Translations under genes and position numbers: made by a program
Shown: positions 34,001-46,450 of the stretch, piece after piece
How the letters are laid out: the number at the start of each line of letters is the position of its first letter
Position numbering within the stretch: the stretch's first letter is position 1
Notes under the pieces: model-generated
Told to the model about the DNA's origin: nothing
The model's input: the letters and a program-made list of their open reading frames with translations, nothing else
Databases searched by the model: none
Origin: Pardosa pseudoannulata
Lineage: Eukaryota > Arthropoda > Arachnida > Araneae > Lycosidae
Length of the DNA stretch: 64,000 bases
Assembly: GCA_032207245.1 (NCBI GenBank)
Contig: CM063504.1
Coordinates: 84,881,624-84,945,623, forward strand
Direction: 5' to 3'

Positions 34001-36690
34001 TTGTTTACTATTAATTTTTAACAATTTCTCTTATATGATTATCTACCTCACAGTTTTTAACAATAATTGTAATTACAGTTTGATACATCTCAGCTTAATT
34101 ATAATTGGCCGAAAGATGGTCACATACGACGATTATAAATGACAGCTTTTCTGTATCCAGATTCGTGAATTTGAATAGTACTAGAAAATGTTTTAGCTAG
34201 AATTTGAATTTATCTTTTCAACTTACTCCAGATGGCATGCATTAGTCTGTCAGTAAAAGTGACAGACCAGTGATTTTCTAGCAGAGTTAAAGCTGCTACG
34301 TCATAGTCCAATAAGTGACAAGTGAGGTTTGCAAATGTGCAAATGTTTTAAAAGGTAGTCATGTCCTGTTTTAATTCTAAAGTTGGTGATACTAATAGGT
34401 CACGAGGTATGGAATTTTCCATCCAGTCACTCCAACTCTTTCCTTCCACCAAATGTCTGAAAACCCCTCTAAGATGCACTTTAAGTCTAGCATAAAGGAT
34501 TTTTCACGCTGTGATAGTGAACAGTTGAATCAAACTGTGTGTGGTTGGAGCCATTCTTAGCCAGGGGGTCTGCAATTTCATTTCCTGTGATTTTTGAATT
34601 TTATTTGGTAGGTGGTTTGGTTTTGAGTAGTAGGTAAAGAAAAAGCCATTGTGGCGAAAAACATTTATTGTACCTGTTAAACCAATCATAATAAGACAGA
34701 TATAATAGACTGTAATTCTCACTATCTGGTATACTTTTCATATGTCGTCCAATTATTGGTGTTTTGGAAATATGCAAATGAGGTGATTTATGCAGATAGT
34801 AACGATCTCTATATGACAATAATTTACAGATACATAAATGTGCACACATTTATTTACCTGCGTGTCTCACATGCAGAATTGTTTTTTTATTATACTGTCA
34901 CAATATGATTAAGAGTTATAACAAGGAAATCTCATTACGCATGAAATGTGGTTGCCTCCGTAATAGAGATTAAATAGCTACTTATATATAGAAATTAGGT
35001 CATTCAACCATGAATCTTCATTTGATGCAGTTTAGCATTTTCTTACCGCGAAAAGAGAAAACACATTTACAGCTGATTCACACTTTATCGTGAAGTAATT
35101 TCTGGGATAAGCGCTTTAACAGGGTAATAACGAATTGCATTAAAAAGAAGAAAAAGTTTTTTTCCTTTGCATGGAGTAACTTCTCCAACAACAAAACACA
35201 TCTCCCGGCTTCTGGACTCCGGGTTAAACGCCGCGTCCTTAATTACTCTTGGCTCAATACGACGCTCGCAGCTCCAGCCATTACGTCACGAGATGTCATA
35301 ACCTGTTAAAACGCATTAGCGCCTATCATGCTATTGGGCACACCACGAATTATTTCCTCTTCAGGCTGGGATATATATTTTGCGAATACGAGGACGAAAT
35401 GGAAGGTCATTTATCCTGAAACCCCAACACACATAGAGAACCCAAACTCCGAATTCGTCAATCGAAGGACAACAATGCGTAGAAAAGTGGAAGTAACTCG
35501 ACTTAAATAAGGAAGTTTGTGAGAATGTTTTGAAAAAGCCATTCACCTTGTAAAACGATCAACGGTTTTTCTGTTTTCATTTTGGAGGAATGACTTACTT
35601 TCTAAGTCTTTTTTCCTCATTTTGTTCTCCAATTTTAGAGCATTCCATCTGGTTGCTTTCTTTAAGGCCGAAATGAAGTGTACAAACATAATTTGTTGCT
35701 CCACCTCTGGCTAGGCCAAGCTATATATATTACAAGGCAAAGAAAACAGCTGCGAGAACTTCCTGTTGCATGAGTTGAATTATTGAAAACCTTCAAATTG
35801 TGCACTGCCTTGTAATGAAACTGAACAGTATTATACATTTTTTTATTGTGATAAAAAGATCGAGCTTTATGCCTACATGACTGTTCTGCAAACTGTTTAT
35901 CCTTGATCTTATGAACCTAATTAAGCTAGCTTTCCTTCTCAATGAGGGTTATTAATAATAATTTTACGGGTAATATAACTGTACTGAGAGTCAAATGAAA
36001 GTTTTTAAAAGTTTCCTTGTATCACAGTTAATTTCTCTCAAGGCTAAAGGTAGGATGGAGACAGTTGGGGGTGGCTCAGATTTAGCACACCTTGAAGCAA
36101 TCCCACGCATATCATACACGTTTTTAAAAGCCCAAATAATTTTTCTTATGATAAATACTCAAATTTTATTAATGAAGGCTATGGAGTTTTATTAATTTCT
36201 AGAAAAAACGATGTAATTGCATTCTTTAATTTTAACGATGGGCTCTTTTAAAAAAATTAGAAACAGTTAGGCGGGTTTCTAAAGAATTTATATAATCAAG
36301 GTCAGTGCTTTTTTTCGTTAATATTATATGTTTAAGATATATTTTTCATTATTTTTGCTGAAAGAAATTGATAGACTTGCATCGAGAGTTGCTTTTATAT
36401 CTTCTTTTGTTTTTTCCTCATAACTTATGGTGCAGTATGTGATTTTTTATTATCTGTTTTGCAGATTTCTTTCTGCATTGAAAGTGTGGATTAAAGACAT
36501 CGAAGAATCTCATGATCTCTTCGGGCTTCAGCAGAAAAATTTAGATTAAAAAAATTCTAATAACTAAGGGTTGGGAATTTCTTTCCTTATCCCAGAAGAA
36601 TGAGGGAGGTGAATCTCCGTCATATAATATTTGCCCTGTGAATACTAAAAGGAAAAGTGTGGGGTGTGGTTAACCTTTAGATATAGTCTG
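34001..36690. other. Unassigned; GC-richer segment at about 35160-35580
   Basis: A small hairpin, GTCTGTCA with its inverse TGACAGAC, is near 34245-34268. 35160-35580 is notably less AT-rich, with overlapping 60-codon frames on both strands (35328-35546). Its end, 35505-35580, resembles 41870-41940. No gene family is recognised. Confidence 0.4.
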
Positions 36691-36851
36691 TATGGTTTGA
36701 GTTGAAGAGTTAAGGCTCATTTTTTCTAACATTAGGACTAGTTAGACATGACCTACTGTTTAAATTCGGTTCCAAGCGGTTACAAACATCCAAGATTTGA
36801 ACCCACGAGCTTCGGTACCATAAGGCTCATTGTTTATTTTGCCATTGTTCG
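36691..36851 (-). mobile_element. SINE-A, diverged, minus strand
   Basis: ACCTACTGTTTAAATTCGGT, AAGCGGTTACAAACATCCAA, GATTTGAACCCACGAGCTTC and GCCATTGTTCGGG follow SINE-A order. There is a deletion around the CATGCCACTGTGG part. Confidence 0.75.
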
Positions 36852-37754
36852 GGACCACATTTAGCGGTATGAGTTGTCTGCTTGGAAAGCGGGTTATTGT
36901 ACGGAATGCAAACTCAGATTTGTGTTATATACGAAGAAATCTAAAAACATTCACTCTGGTTACTCGATCTATTCAACCAAAAACCGAACTCGTAAAGTGA
37001 AATGATTTCCCTTATTGAAAGCAGTGACTTAAGTTCCTTGGTCGATTTTGTTTAAAATTTTTATTTTTTTAAACTTTAAGTCAGTTTTTTGATACGAAAA
37101 GGATAACTGTACACGAATCTATTCCTTATAGCTGATTTCAAATGGCTAAAAAACACCATATGTTATCTGCTGTACTCGACTATCAATGACAAATCCCGTC
37201 AATGACAATCAGTGACAAGCAATGACAAATCAAAACGGGGCTGAAAAATCTAGATGTTGTTCTAAGTGACAGGTTAAAATACTACTCCTCTCAATACTAT
37301 TATCTCGACAGTCCAATGCAATCAATTTTTTATAGTTAACTTTACTAGAATGTTAAGTTGTCTTTCTTTTTATATTTACGTTGAACAATAGCAATCAATT
37401 TTAAAAGAGTGCGCCAATTTTTTTCGTAAATATTTAAACTGAAAATATTTTTTCTCACCCTTATTTTATATTTAAAAAATTAAATCAATACAGACGTGCA
37501 AAATTTTCTATCTCTTTAAAAGGTCGTTTCAAGAAGTTTTTAAATGCTAGCTCTTTCCTTCCCTGTGTAATTGTGCAGAAAAGTGAACTCAATACGGTGG
37601 ATACCCAGTCATCCCAGTTAAAACGAAACAAAAATAAATGAAAATAAACGGAAAATGGTAAATTTGTTCAGGCAGTCATAAATAATTTATCTCAACTTGT
37701 ACTACCTAGCATTTCCCTTACAAGAGATGTTTCACTTCGATAAAACCTGTCCTT
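36852..37754. other. Unassigned AT-rich DNA
   Basis: Short local repeats of AATGACAA at about 37190-37230; otherwise nothing. Confidence 0.5.
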
Positions 37755-38496
37755 GTTTTAAAGAGATGGAGATGTTTTCCCATAAATTCAACAAATGTAT
37801 CTCTTTAAAACTCATTTTACATTTTTATTAACATATTTCTCCGTAGGAAAAATTGCTTATATTTACTTACGGAAAGTCTTCCAACAACGGATGATGCCAT
37901 TATATAAACACTTCCAGCAGACGGCAGGCTTCGATATAATTTTTAGATTAAGAGATGTATTCCCATCAATTCAACAAATGTATCTCTAAAACTCATTTTA
38001 CATTTTTATTAACACATTTCTCCGTAGGAAAAATTACTTATATTCACTTACGGAAAGTCTTCCAACAACGGATGATGCCATTATAAACACTTCCAGTAGA
38101 CGGCAGGCGTCGATATAAGTTTTTTTTTAGATTAAGAGATGTATTCCCATAAATTCAACAAATGTATCTCTCTAAAACTCATTTTACATTTTTATTAACA
38201 TATTTCTCCGTAGGAAAAATTACTTATATTCACTTACGGAAAGTCTTCCAACAACGGATGATGACATTATATAAACACTTCCAGCAGACGGCAGGCTTCG
38301 ATATAATTTTTAGATTAAGAGATGTATTCCCATAAATTCAACAAATGTATCTCTCTAAAACTCATTTTACATTTTTATTAACATATTTCTCCGTAGGAAA
38401 AATTACTTATATTCACTTACGGAAAGTCTTCCAACAACGGATGATGCATTATATAAACATTTCCAGCAGATCGCAGGCGTCGATATAAGTTTTTTT
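37755..38496. repeat. Tandem array, 183-bp unit, four copies
   Basis: CAACAAATGTATCTCT occurs at 37789, 37972, 38156 and 38339 (intervals 183, 184, 183). Units share TTCTCCGTAGGAAAAATT, CTTCCAACAACGGATGATG and CAGACGGCAGGC-TCGATATAA. Divergence is a few percent. The 64-codon frame in unit 1 is not kept in the others. Confidence 0.95.
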
Positions 38497-39110
38497 TTCA
38501 GCATCTGCTCCTTTTGATTTTGTGTTAAAAAATTAGACACGCTGAGATGGGACATTTTCAGCGGATTTCCTGGGAGGGTATTGGAATTTCAATTACAGAA
38601 GAACAGCTGCATGTTTCCGTGTTTCCCAAGTTTCTTCTCGTGTAATTAATTCATTTGAAAAAAACATATTAGTAATTTTTAGTATTCTAATGGCAAAACA
38701 TGTCATTTGGGGAGAAATATCATGACTTAGTAATAATGCAGAAATATACGAAAAAATAAACGAAATATACGAAATATCAGAAAAAAGTTTTTTTTTCCTT
38801 ATTGAAGAGTCTGATTTTAACGCAGCAGACACTTGCCTTCTAGCATTTACTCATTTTATAACGCCTGAATGATTGTCGTTTTATTATGACATCACCTTAT
38901 AGGCGGTAAGCATAAAGTATAAATTTATTTCAAACGTTTTTATTTTGCAGTGATCTGAAACTGTCTCATTTCCTATGAGAAAAGTTTTCAAATTTTACTA
39001 AAAAAATTCAATTGGTAAGTTTCATGTTGTGATCAGCGGTAAATGCGCTACAACTCTAGAAAGCCCCTAAATTGTTACTTTCCATTGGCAAGAATGTCAC
39101 TGTGTGCATG
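38497..39110. other. Unassigned
   Basis: A 79-codon minus-strand frame (38593-38832) is not recognisable as a protein family. Confidence 0.45.
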
Positions 39111-39187
<77 letters not shown>

Positions 39188-39320
39188 CATACATATATAT
39201 ACATATACACACACACATATATACATATATATATATATACATATATATATACATACATGTACATATATACATACATATAAATATAGATACATACATACAT
39301 AAGCATACATATATATACAT

Positions 39321-39382
<62 letters not shown>

Positions 39383-39480
39383 TATATAATATAAATATAT
39401 ATATATATATATAAATTATAAATATATATATATAATATATATATAATATAATAATATATATATGTATATACATACAGAAG
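39111..39480. repeat. Large (TA)n / (ATACAT)n microsatellite block
   Basis: Pure TA runs alternate with ATACAT/ACACAC parts. All long frames here are isoleucine/tyrosine/histidine artefacts. Confidence 0.97.
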
Positions 39481-39624
39481 AGAGAGAAAGAGACGTGTAT
39501 GTATGTAGTTGTTATACATTGTATTTTTATAAATTAGTGTTATATCCACGTTATTCCAAGCTTATATAGTTTTATAATTTATTAGAGCGTATGATTAATA
39601 TATATTTGTCCCTATAAATGCAAT

Positions 39625-39740
39625 AATATATATATATATATATTATTTGCGTGTACATATATGCATATATACATGTAGATATATTTATATAATACATATT
39701 ATATAAGGCACACACACACACACATATATATATATATACA
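39625..39740. repeat. Smaller TA and CA microsatellites
   Basis: A TA run near 39628-39650 and (CA)n(TA)n near 39711-39740. Confidence 0.9.
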
Positions 39741-40136
39741 CGTATTTATGTAATGTATCATAATTATTATACGTAAAATATCTATCTAAAATTCTCCTTT
39801 TCCCCTTCTCATTCCTTCCCATCCACAAAAACTGAGAATTAAGAGGAGTGTTTGTTGATTTAAATTTCTTTTTACCTGTCTCTCAAATCTAACGTTAAAA
39901 TAAATGCTAATTTTCTGTCCACTGGCCATATTTTTCAGCTGTGTCAATAAAATAGTTCACTCCTTCGAATGTCTAAATTTCTACATAACGCTGACTAAGC
40001 TATTAGTCCATAAAAAAATAATTACTCATTATTACTACCCTAGACCACTGCAATTAACACAATTTGCTGGTAGAATCCGGTGAATTTAAGTGGTATTAAG
40101 TTTGGTTTTTATATAAAAGCTTCATTTTTGTTTTAA

Positions 40137-40361
40137 CTCTTAATTTGGCTAAGTCTGGCCGCTATACCGGACATGTATATTTAGTAACTACTATATAACA
40201 TAATTGTCAGTGTTCGCCACAGCGGACATTAATTATCTCAAAAATGGAAAATGATATATATATATATTTGTTTATTTTACAGAGATCCTAATGTCTATAC
40301 AGACATGGGAAAATAACAGAAATTAAAAAATGTTTGAAAAAACATCTTGTCAAATTAAGGG
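40137..40361. mobile_element. piggyBac-type MITE, 225 bp
   Basis: TTAA on both sides (40133-40136 and 40362-40365). Ends CTCTTAATTTGGCTAAG and, inverted, CCCTTAATTTGACAAGA are imperfect terminal repeats. Internal GGCCGCTATACCGGACAT and CGCCACAGCGGACATT look like partly inverted subterminal repeats. No coding potential. Confidence 0.65.
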
Positions 40362-40411
40362 TTAATCATATGTACATGATTATTGAATTAATCATTGGTT
40401 GCGTTAATTGA

Positions 40412-40660
40412 AGTCTAGTGTCGCTGGCTTAGTACTTCGAGCTCCCATGACAAAGGTCCGAGATTCGAACCCCGGGCTAGACAAGGTTGACTCATCCTTG
40501 CAGTAGGTAAAAAAACCGAGGACCAAGCATGCTTGAGAACTAAAAACTAGTGTTCGGCGTAAGGTTGACCACCTAACCGGAACATATGCTTTGCATCCCA
40601 GAGCCCTTGGTCTCAAAAGGGAGATTGGCACCGTAAGCCCTGACCCCTAGAGTATGTTTC
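40412..40660 (+). mobile_element. SINE-B (tRNA-derived), plus strand
   Basis: The tRNA-like head has GTCGCTGGCTTAGTAC (A-box) and GAGATTCGAACCCCGGGC (B-box). The body CAAGGTTGACTCATCC, GAGGACCAAGCATGC, GTTGACCACCTAACCGGAAC, GAGATTGGCACC matches the nested copy at 11153-11615 in the same order. The minus-strand 75-codon frame across it is an artefact. Confidence 0.85.
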
Positions 40661-41158
40661 GTCGTGGAGTTAGCATATTAAATTTTCAAAAAATATGCAG
40701 AAAACAACCAGAAGTAGGTATCTAACAAATATAGATTCAATTAAGTAAGGTAATTATTGCACATAATAATCTACAGTATTCATAAGAAATATGCCATTTT
40801 TGTTTGTAGAAAATACAATTTATTGCCAATAAATTTTCATTTATATTTTTTAAATTTTTGAAATTATTTTTACGGTTGAAATAATGTATTCTACCATTTG
40901 ACAGAGTGTTTATTTTGAAATTTATGTTTGTTGAGATATAAAGGGTTAATTTTGTCTGAAATTTGGATCAACGGAATGTATAATCGTTCCTGAAATATGC
41001 CTTATGGGTGCACATTATTTTCGCTTTTAACAAGTAAATATTAGATAGGCAGCTTGACACTATATTTGAGTAAATTTGAGTATATAATTCTCCGTTCAAT
41101 ACTAAGACATGTATGTATAACTTACAGGGTATCTCATTTTAATTTTAAATTATACCCT
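40661..41158. other. Unassigned AT-rich DNA
   Basis: Nothing recognisable between SINE-B and the next SINE-A. Confidence 0.5.
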
Positions 41159-41167
41159 AATATACTT

Positions 41168-41345
41168 GGTTTGATGTGGAGTGCTACGGTCTACTTTTTC
41201 AACACGAGGGCTAATGAGACCGGGACCTACTGCTTAAAGCCGATTTCCGAACGGATACGAACATCCATTCCTCAATGAGATTTGAAACTACGAACTCCAG
41301 TTCCGAAGGCCAGCACTCTAACCATTAGGCCATCGTTCGGCCCCA
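41168..41345 (-). mobile_element. SINE-A, minus strand, with target duplication
   Basis: Full-length order GAGTGCTACGGTCTAC, AACACGAGGGCTAATGAGAC, AAAGCCGATTTCCGAACGG, CGAACTCCAGTTCCGAAGGC, CCATCGTTCGG. Flanked by AATATACTT at 41159-41167 and 41346-41354. The B-box is mutated (GATTTGAAACTACG). Confidence 0.9.
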
Positions 41346-41354
41346 AATATACTT

Positions 41355-42398
41355 ATCTTACTTTGGTAGTAAACGTTTCTCATGCAGCTTAATCATCCAG
41401 TTTAATCTTACTGTAACTATAAATATTATTAATTTTTATGTATATTTCAGAATAAAAAATTGGGGATCAAAAGATACAACTTATAATATATAAACAGGAA
41501 AATTAAAAATGACTTTTCTTTAAGAATTTATTAAATGTAGATATGTCGGACAAAAAATAATGTAGTATTACACTGCTAAAGTATTAAAGAAATTCTAAAA
41601 TACAACAGAGTTTATCATTTTGATGACTAAGACATTGAAAAATGGCAGCCGCCAAAGCAAATTATGGCATTTCATTCAAACTTCCAAAGGGAAACTGGCC
41701 GACTAGCGAACAAGTAAAACACCTCAAACTGACCACCGTATACGTGCCTATAAATAAACAAACTCACGTCACAGTAATTCTGAAGGAAACGTGTGTTTAA
41801 ATTTCACACTCGGCAAACAAGTAGCTGTGCCTTAAGCTTTCGAAGGACAGTGATGCTCGATCTAGATTATTATAAGGAAGTTGAGCATGAATTTGCAAAA
41901 AGCCATTCACCTTGTAGGAGCTAACGAGTTTTCCTCTAAACACGTGCATATGTTTGGAATGCGAAAGGAAAAGACCTTGTTCAGCTATATTTTTAATAAC
42001 TATAAACGAAGAGATAATAAAATCAAAAATGATCAGTATCTATCAGACGCCTGACGAATGGAGTCTGAAAAATTTTAATTATAACAAATAAAATAAAACC
42101 TTAAAATTACTTTTGCTTTGTAGGTTAAATGAAGAATTTGGGTTGTATAAATAATGGAAACAGGATTAACTATATTTTTGAATGTAACTGTTCAAATAAC
42201 AATGGTTACATTATTTGAAACTAAATAGCCATTACATTTCATATGAGTTTTTTTTTAACTAAATGCAAGTCTTAAAACATTAAGAGTAAACAGGAAATAT
42301 TTAATCCTAAATTGCATTTATGTTTGTAATAGATTTAAACATTGTATTTAAACTTAGCCTATGGTTTTTTTTTTATAAATCTTCAGGATTGCAATAAC
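41355..42398. other. Unassigned; GC-richer part at about 41640-41960
   Basis: The segment near 41870-41940 shares a 20-base block with 35533-35552 (AAAAAGCCATTCACCTTGTA at 41897-41916) within about 70 bases of looser similarity. No coding frame found. Confidence 0.45.
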
Positions 42399-42407
42399 TA
42401 TTAGTGG

Positions 42408-42586
42408 TAGGTTTGGTTTGGGTTTGATTTGGAGCGTTACGGTCTACTTTTTTTGCGACAAGAATGTTAAGGGGAACGGGACCTACTGCTTAAAGCCGAA
42501 TCCACACAGCTACGAATATCCATGCCACAGTGGGGTTCGAACCCACGAACCTACGTACCCAACATCAACGCCCTGACCATTCGGCT
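42408..42586 (-). mobile_element. SINE-A, minus strand, oldest layer of a nest
   Basis: SINE-A with GGTTTGGTTTGGGTTTG tail, GGTTCGAACCCACGAAC and GACCATTCGGCT. Its left target duplication, TATTAGTGG, is at 42399-42407. The right copy is interrupted after TATTAG by a 998-bp insertion and is found whole at 43599-43607. Confidence 0.9.
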
Positions 42587-42967
42587 TATTAGGCCGTAGC
42601 CAGAAATTATTTTCGGAGGGGGATCAAAGTGTAAGTGTATTTTTTGTAAACAATACTTCAGTAAAACTACAGGTTTTCTTGTGTATGTATATTTCTAATG
42701 AGTAACACAAATGTGGTTTTAAAATAGCAAAATGATTAAAATACGATATAATGAACAAATTTAAAGCTTAGGTTGAATAAGAAGTATCTGCACAATGAAT
42801 TTAATAGTAAAATTAACATTAAAAACTGTTTTTACATTTATTTATTTAAATTTCTCTTTCATTTAGCTATACACCAAAATCTAGTTTAACTTAATAAGTT
42901 GAAAATATTTTAGAAAATAAAATCTGTTTCGAAATACTCACCATGGAGCACTATAGACAGAAAGAGG

Positions 42968-43152
42968 TTTTGGTTTGGTTTGGTTTGGAGTACTACGGTC
43001 TACTTTTTGCAACACGAGGGCTAATGAGACCGGGACCCACAGTTTAAAGCCGATTCCGAACGACTACGAACATCCATGCCACTGTGGGATTCGAACCCAC
43101 GAACGCTGGTACCGAAGGCCAGCACCCTAACCAATCGGCCATCGTTCGGCTA
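42968..43152 (-). mobile_element. SINE-A, minus strand, nearly intact
   Basis: TTTTGGTTTGGTTTGG tail side, then the canonical body, a B-box GGGATTCGAACCCACGAACG and CCAATCGGCCATCGTTCGG. AAAGAGG flanks it at 42961-42967 and 43153-43159. Confidence 0.92.
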
Positions 43153-43177
43153 AAAGAGGACAGACAATAGATTAGGG

Positions 43178-43343
43178 TTGGTTGGTTGGTTGGTTGGGAG
43201 CACTACGGTCTACTTTTTGCTACACGAGGGCTAATGAGACCGGGACCTACTGTTTAAAGCCGATTCCGAACGGCTACGAACATCCATGCCTCAGTGGGAC
43301 TCGAACCCACGAACTCCGGTTCCGAAACATCTAACCATTCATT
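43178..43343 (-). mobile_element. SINE-A, minus strand, head shortened
   Basis: Tail is (TTGG)n rather than (TTTGG)n. The body is canonical, but the head ends at AACATCTAACCATTC, lacking the GGCCATCGTTCGG part. A perfect 12-bp duplication, AATAGATTAGGG, flanks it at 43166-43177 and 43344-43355, so the shortening was present at insertion. Confidence 0.92.
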
Positions 43344-43607
43344 AATAGATTAGGGAAAATGATCTTCAGACGAATGACCCTAGGGGATAGAGGTGTGGGG
43401 TAGATAAAATCCTATGGCCCCGCAAGACATTTATGGCCGAAGAGGTCTCTTTTTTAGAACAATGTTGTCTATGTACACCTAAGCAGATGACACACCCACA
43501 CACGTGATCTATTTTCTTTCCGTGAAACGGTATTTTTGAATTTCGGGGAGGGACCAGTCCCCCAAATCCCCTCCCTTGCCTATGGCCTTGATTCGGCTTA
43601 TTAGTGG

Positions 43608-43829
43608 AAGAGGCTTTTTCCCTTTCGGTGATATTAATTGCAATCCTGGAATTTCACTGAAGTCAAACGCCAGCTTTTATTTGAACAAAGACTCATCTGT
43701 CTTGAAGTAAATGCTATGTGTAGTTTAGTACCTAATTTTTTATTCAAAACTAATAACTAAATTCCACAAAAGCAACACCTATTCTAGAACTTAAGATCTA
43801 ATATTGGTCATTTACTTACCCTCTAATTT
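43608..43829. other. Unassigned
   Basis: Sequence between the nested SINE locus and repeat X copy 2. Confidence 0.4.
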
Positions 43830-44090
43830 TTGGTTCATAAAACCTCTTTGCGGCTCTAGACATTTTCTTCTTGCTGCCCCTCCCTTTAGCACAAGAAACA
43901 GAGCACACGAAAAATATAAAAGAATAAAAAAGAAACTAAATGAAATCCAAAATTTTATTAATGAAAGTATTTAACATATAACAATATAAGTCAATGTTTC
44001 TAAAAGAGTTTGATCAGTTTGTTCATAAATTAAAAAGGTTGAAATTTATCTTATTAAATATCTAGCAAAAGTATTTATATGACAAGCCTA
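43830..44090. repeat. Repeat X, copy 2 (left part)
   Basis: Aligns with 2440-2665: CCTCCCTTTAGCACAAG, CAGAGCACAC, CAGTTTGTTCATAAATT and TTATTAAATATCTAGCAAAA find counterparts in order. It stops at about 44090, where an LTR begins, and resumes at about 46451. Confidence 0.55.
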
Positions 44091-44443
44091 TGACAAGTTA
44101 ATGAGCCACTGATGTCTTGATAATGTGTTTATTCATGACTATTGCACAGTTTCACATCCAACAATCAAACATGGCGTCGGTCATTTGCGCACACAGGCTA
44201 ACATAAGAGCCTTGCTCTGCGGGGATTCATTAACGACCCTATCTCAAGACGTTCTCTCTCAATTCTTCAAGGTGGTAGGGCAACTGTATTACCTGTTCCG
44301 GGCCCTCTAATCCAGTTCTCTCTCAATTATTACGCTTCAATTGCTTTTATATGGAATTAATAGGTATACATACGCCTGCATTAAAGAGTGAGCTGCGTTT
44401 TCTGCTTTTAAACCCCTAAATTATTAATTTGTTTTAAACCTGG

Positions 44444-44445
<2 letters not shown>
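44091..44445 (+). mobile_element. Solo LTR-like segment 1
   Basis: Begins TGACAAG and ends CCTGGCA, imperfect inverse TG...CA ends. It resembles the next LTR in ATGGCGTC, GGCTAACA and the 3' side TAAATTATTAATTTGTTTTA versus TAAATTACTCTATATTTTAA. A CATA/CA/TA microsatellite follows directly. The 61-codon frame in it (44125) is not recognisable. Confidence 0.45.

Positions 44446-44509
<64 letters not shown>
44445..44509. repeat. (CATA)n(CA)n(TA)n microsatellite
   Basis: Uninterrupted short repeats between the two LTR-like segments. Confidence 0.97.
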
Positions 44510-44510
<1 letters not shown>

Positions 44511-44801
44511 GTCGGGGTTCCAGTAAACAAACTAGAGTCCTGACATGAGCTTCATATCTTTATTAATCCCCTTCACACTCTACTCAACAATGGCGTCTCA
44601 TATTGGCGCCCAATCTGCTAACAAAGGCAGTTTTCACTGCTTCGAGGAGCCACAGGTCCGTCTATAGTAATTGCTTATCGCTCTCTGCCTATATCACTGC
44701 GCGTGAGCCGTATTTATGTGACTAATAACACGAGGCGCGATTACTCCCATTAAAAGAATCCCTAATTAAAATCTCTTAAATTACTCTATATTTTAAATCC
44801 T

Positions 44802-44805
<4 letters not shown>
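44510..44805 (+). mobile_element. Solo LTR 2, 296 bp
   Basis: Starts TGTCGGGG and ends ATCCTGACA; the inverse of the end is TGTCAGG, matching the start at 6 of 7. It sits in a TA microsatellite on both sides, so any target duplication is hidden. No coding sequence; no second LTR of high identity nearby. Confidence 0.65.
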
Positions 44806-44868
<63 letters not shown>

Positions 44869-45056
44869 GTATACATATACATACATATATACATATACAT
44901 ACATGTATACATATACATACATGTATACATATACATACATATATACATATACATACATATACATATACATACATATAAATATACATATATAATATATATA
45001 TATATATAATATATATATATATAAATATATATATAAGTATGTATGTGTGTGTGTGT
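44806..45056. repeat. (TA)n(ATACAT)n(TA)n(TG)n microsatellite block
   Basis: TA runs flank a core of ATACAT/ATGTAT repeats and end in a TG run that is the left edge of MBE copy 2. Long frames here are repeat artefacts. Confidence 0.97.
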
Positions 45057-45697
45057 GTAATCGACGAGGGGAGCAACCAGCCCCAAACTTTACTTGAAAA
45101 CTTCTTTTGAAATTGCCTCTATTATTTTCCTCAGCCCGGGCATGCTGGGCTGCCAAGAGTCCCGCTATTCGTCTGTTCGAAAGAAACGCATCAGTCGTCG
45201 TGGCCGAACGTAATCTTTATTTCATATTCTCAAAATCGGACAAAATCCAGAGGCATCTGAACCGGACGGTGTCAGAATGCTCTCTCTAACAACAAGTCGC
45301 AACAGCAACCTTTAGCGAAAGACGACTAAATACCATGTGTGTTTTAGTGTCGGGGGAAAATGCTGAGGCAAAAGTTATTTGCTTATAGAAAGTAACCTTT
45401 GATTAGATACATCTGCTAAAGTGTGGCGTTTCAGGAGAGTTTTATTGCCGATCGTTATAGATTTTTCCTGGGAGAGTTATAACTTCCTAATTAAAATGCC
45501 AGCCATATCATTTTTTGCTTTGAGAATCAAAGAAAGAATTTCGGGGTTCGGCTGAAGGAATGAAAACTGCCTCGTTCAATTTGCATGGCTGGGAAAATAT
45601 GATTAATATAGAGAGAAATTAAGATTTAGACTAATGAATGGGGAAAGGGGATAATTTTGGATAGACATTTTAGGGCTTAGATATTGATATTATTACA
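45057..45697 (+). mobile_element. Microsatellite-bounded element (MBE), copy 2
   Basis: Inverse counterpart of 17131-17744. The left edge is (TG)nTAATCGACGAGGGG and the right edge ATATTGATATTATTA(CA)n, both matching copy 1. The frame at 45107-45289 contains RACWAAKSPAIRLFERN and SDKIQRHLNRTVS. Compared with copy 1 it has scattered substitutions and indels after that region. The open frame is not longer than 60 codons, so a coding role is unproven. Confidence 0.6.
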
Positions 45698-46446
<749 letters not shown>

Positions 46447-46450
46447 GGGG

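Larger units (their letters stand above)
42593..43590. mobile_element. 998-bp insertion, DNA-transposon-like ends (hAT-like?), hosting two SINE-A copies
   Basis: The left end begins GCCGTAGCCAG and the inverse of the right end is CAAGGCCATAGGCAAGG, so an imperfect GGCC-TAG-C terminal pattern is present, with G-rich subterminal sequence on both sides (GGAGGGGGATC; GGAGGGACCAGTCCCCC). It is flanked by an exact 14-bp repeat, ATTCGGCTTATTAG (42579-42592 and 43591-43604). The ends resemble the GGCCGTAGCC class of hAT elements, but 14 bp is longer than the hAT rule of eight. Without the SINEs and their duplications it is about 630 bp. Confidence 0.65.

Noticed and set aside
43838..43905. Possible small exon on the minus strand (GRGSKKKMSRAAKRFYEPKI) followed by a good donor GGTAAGTAAA
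   Set aside because: It lies in repeat X and the aligned place in copy 1 (about 2440-2470) has lost most of it, so it is probably transposon-end sequence that mimics a splice site.
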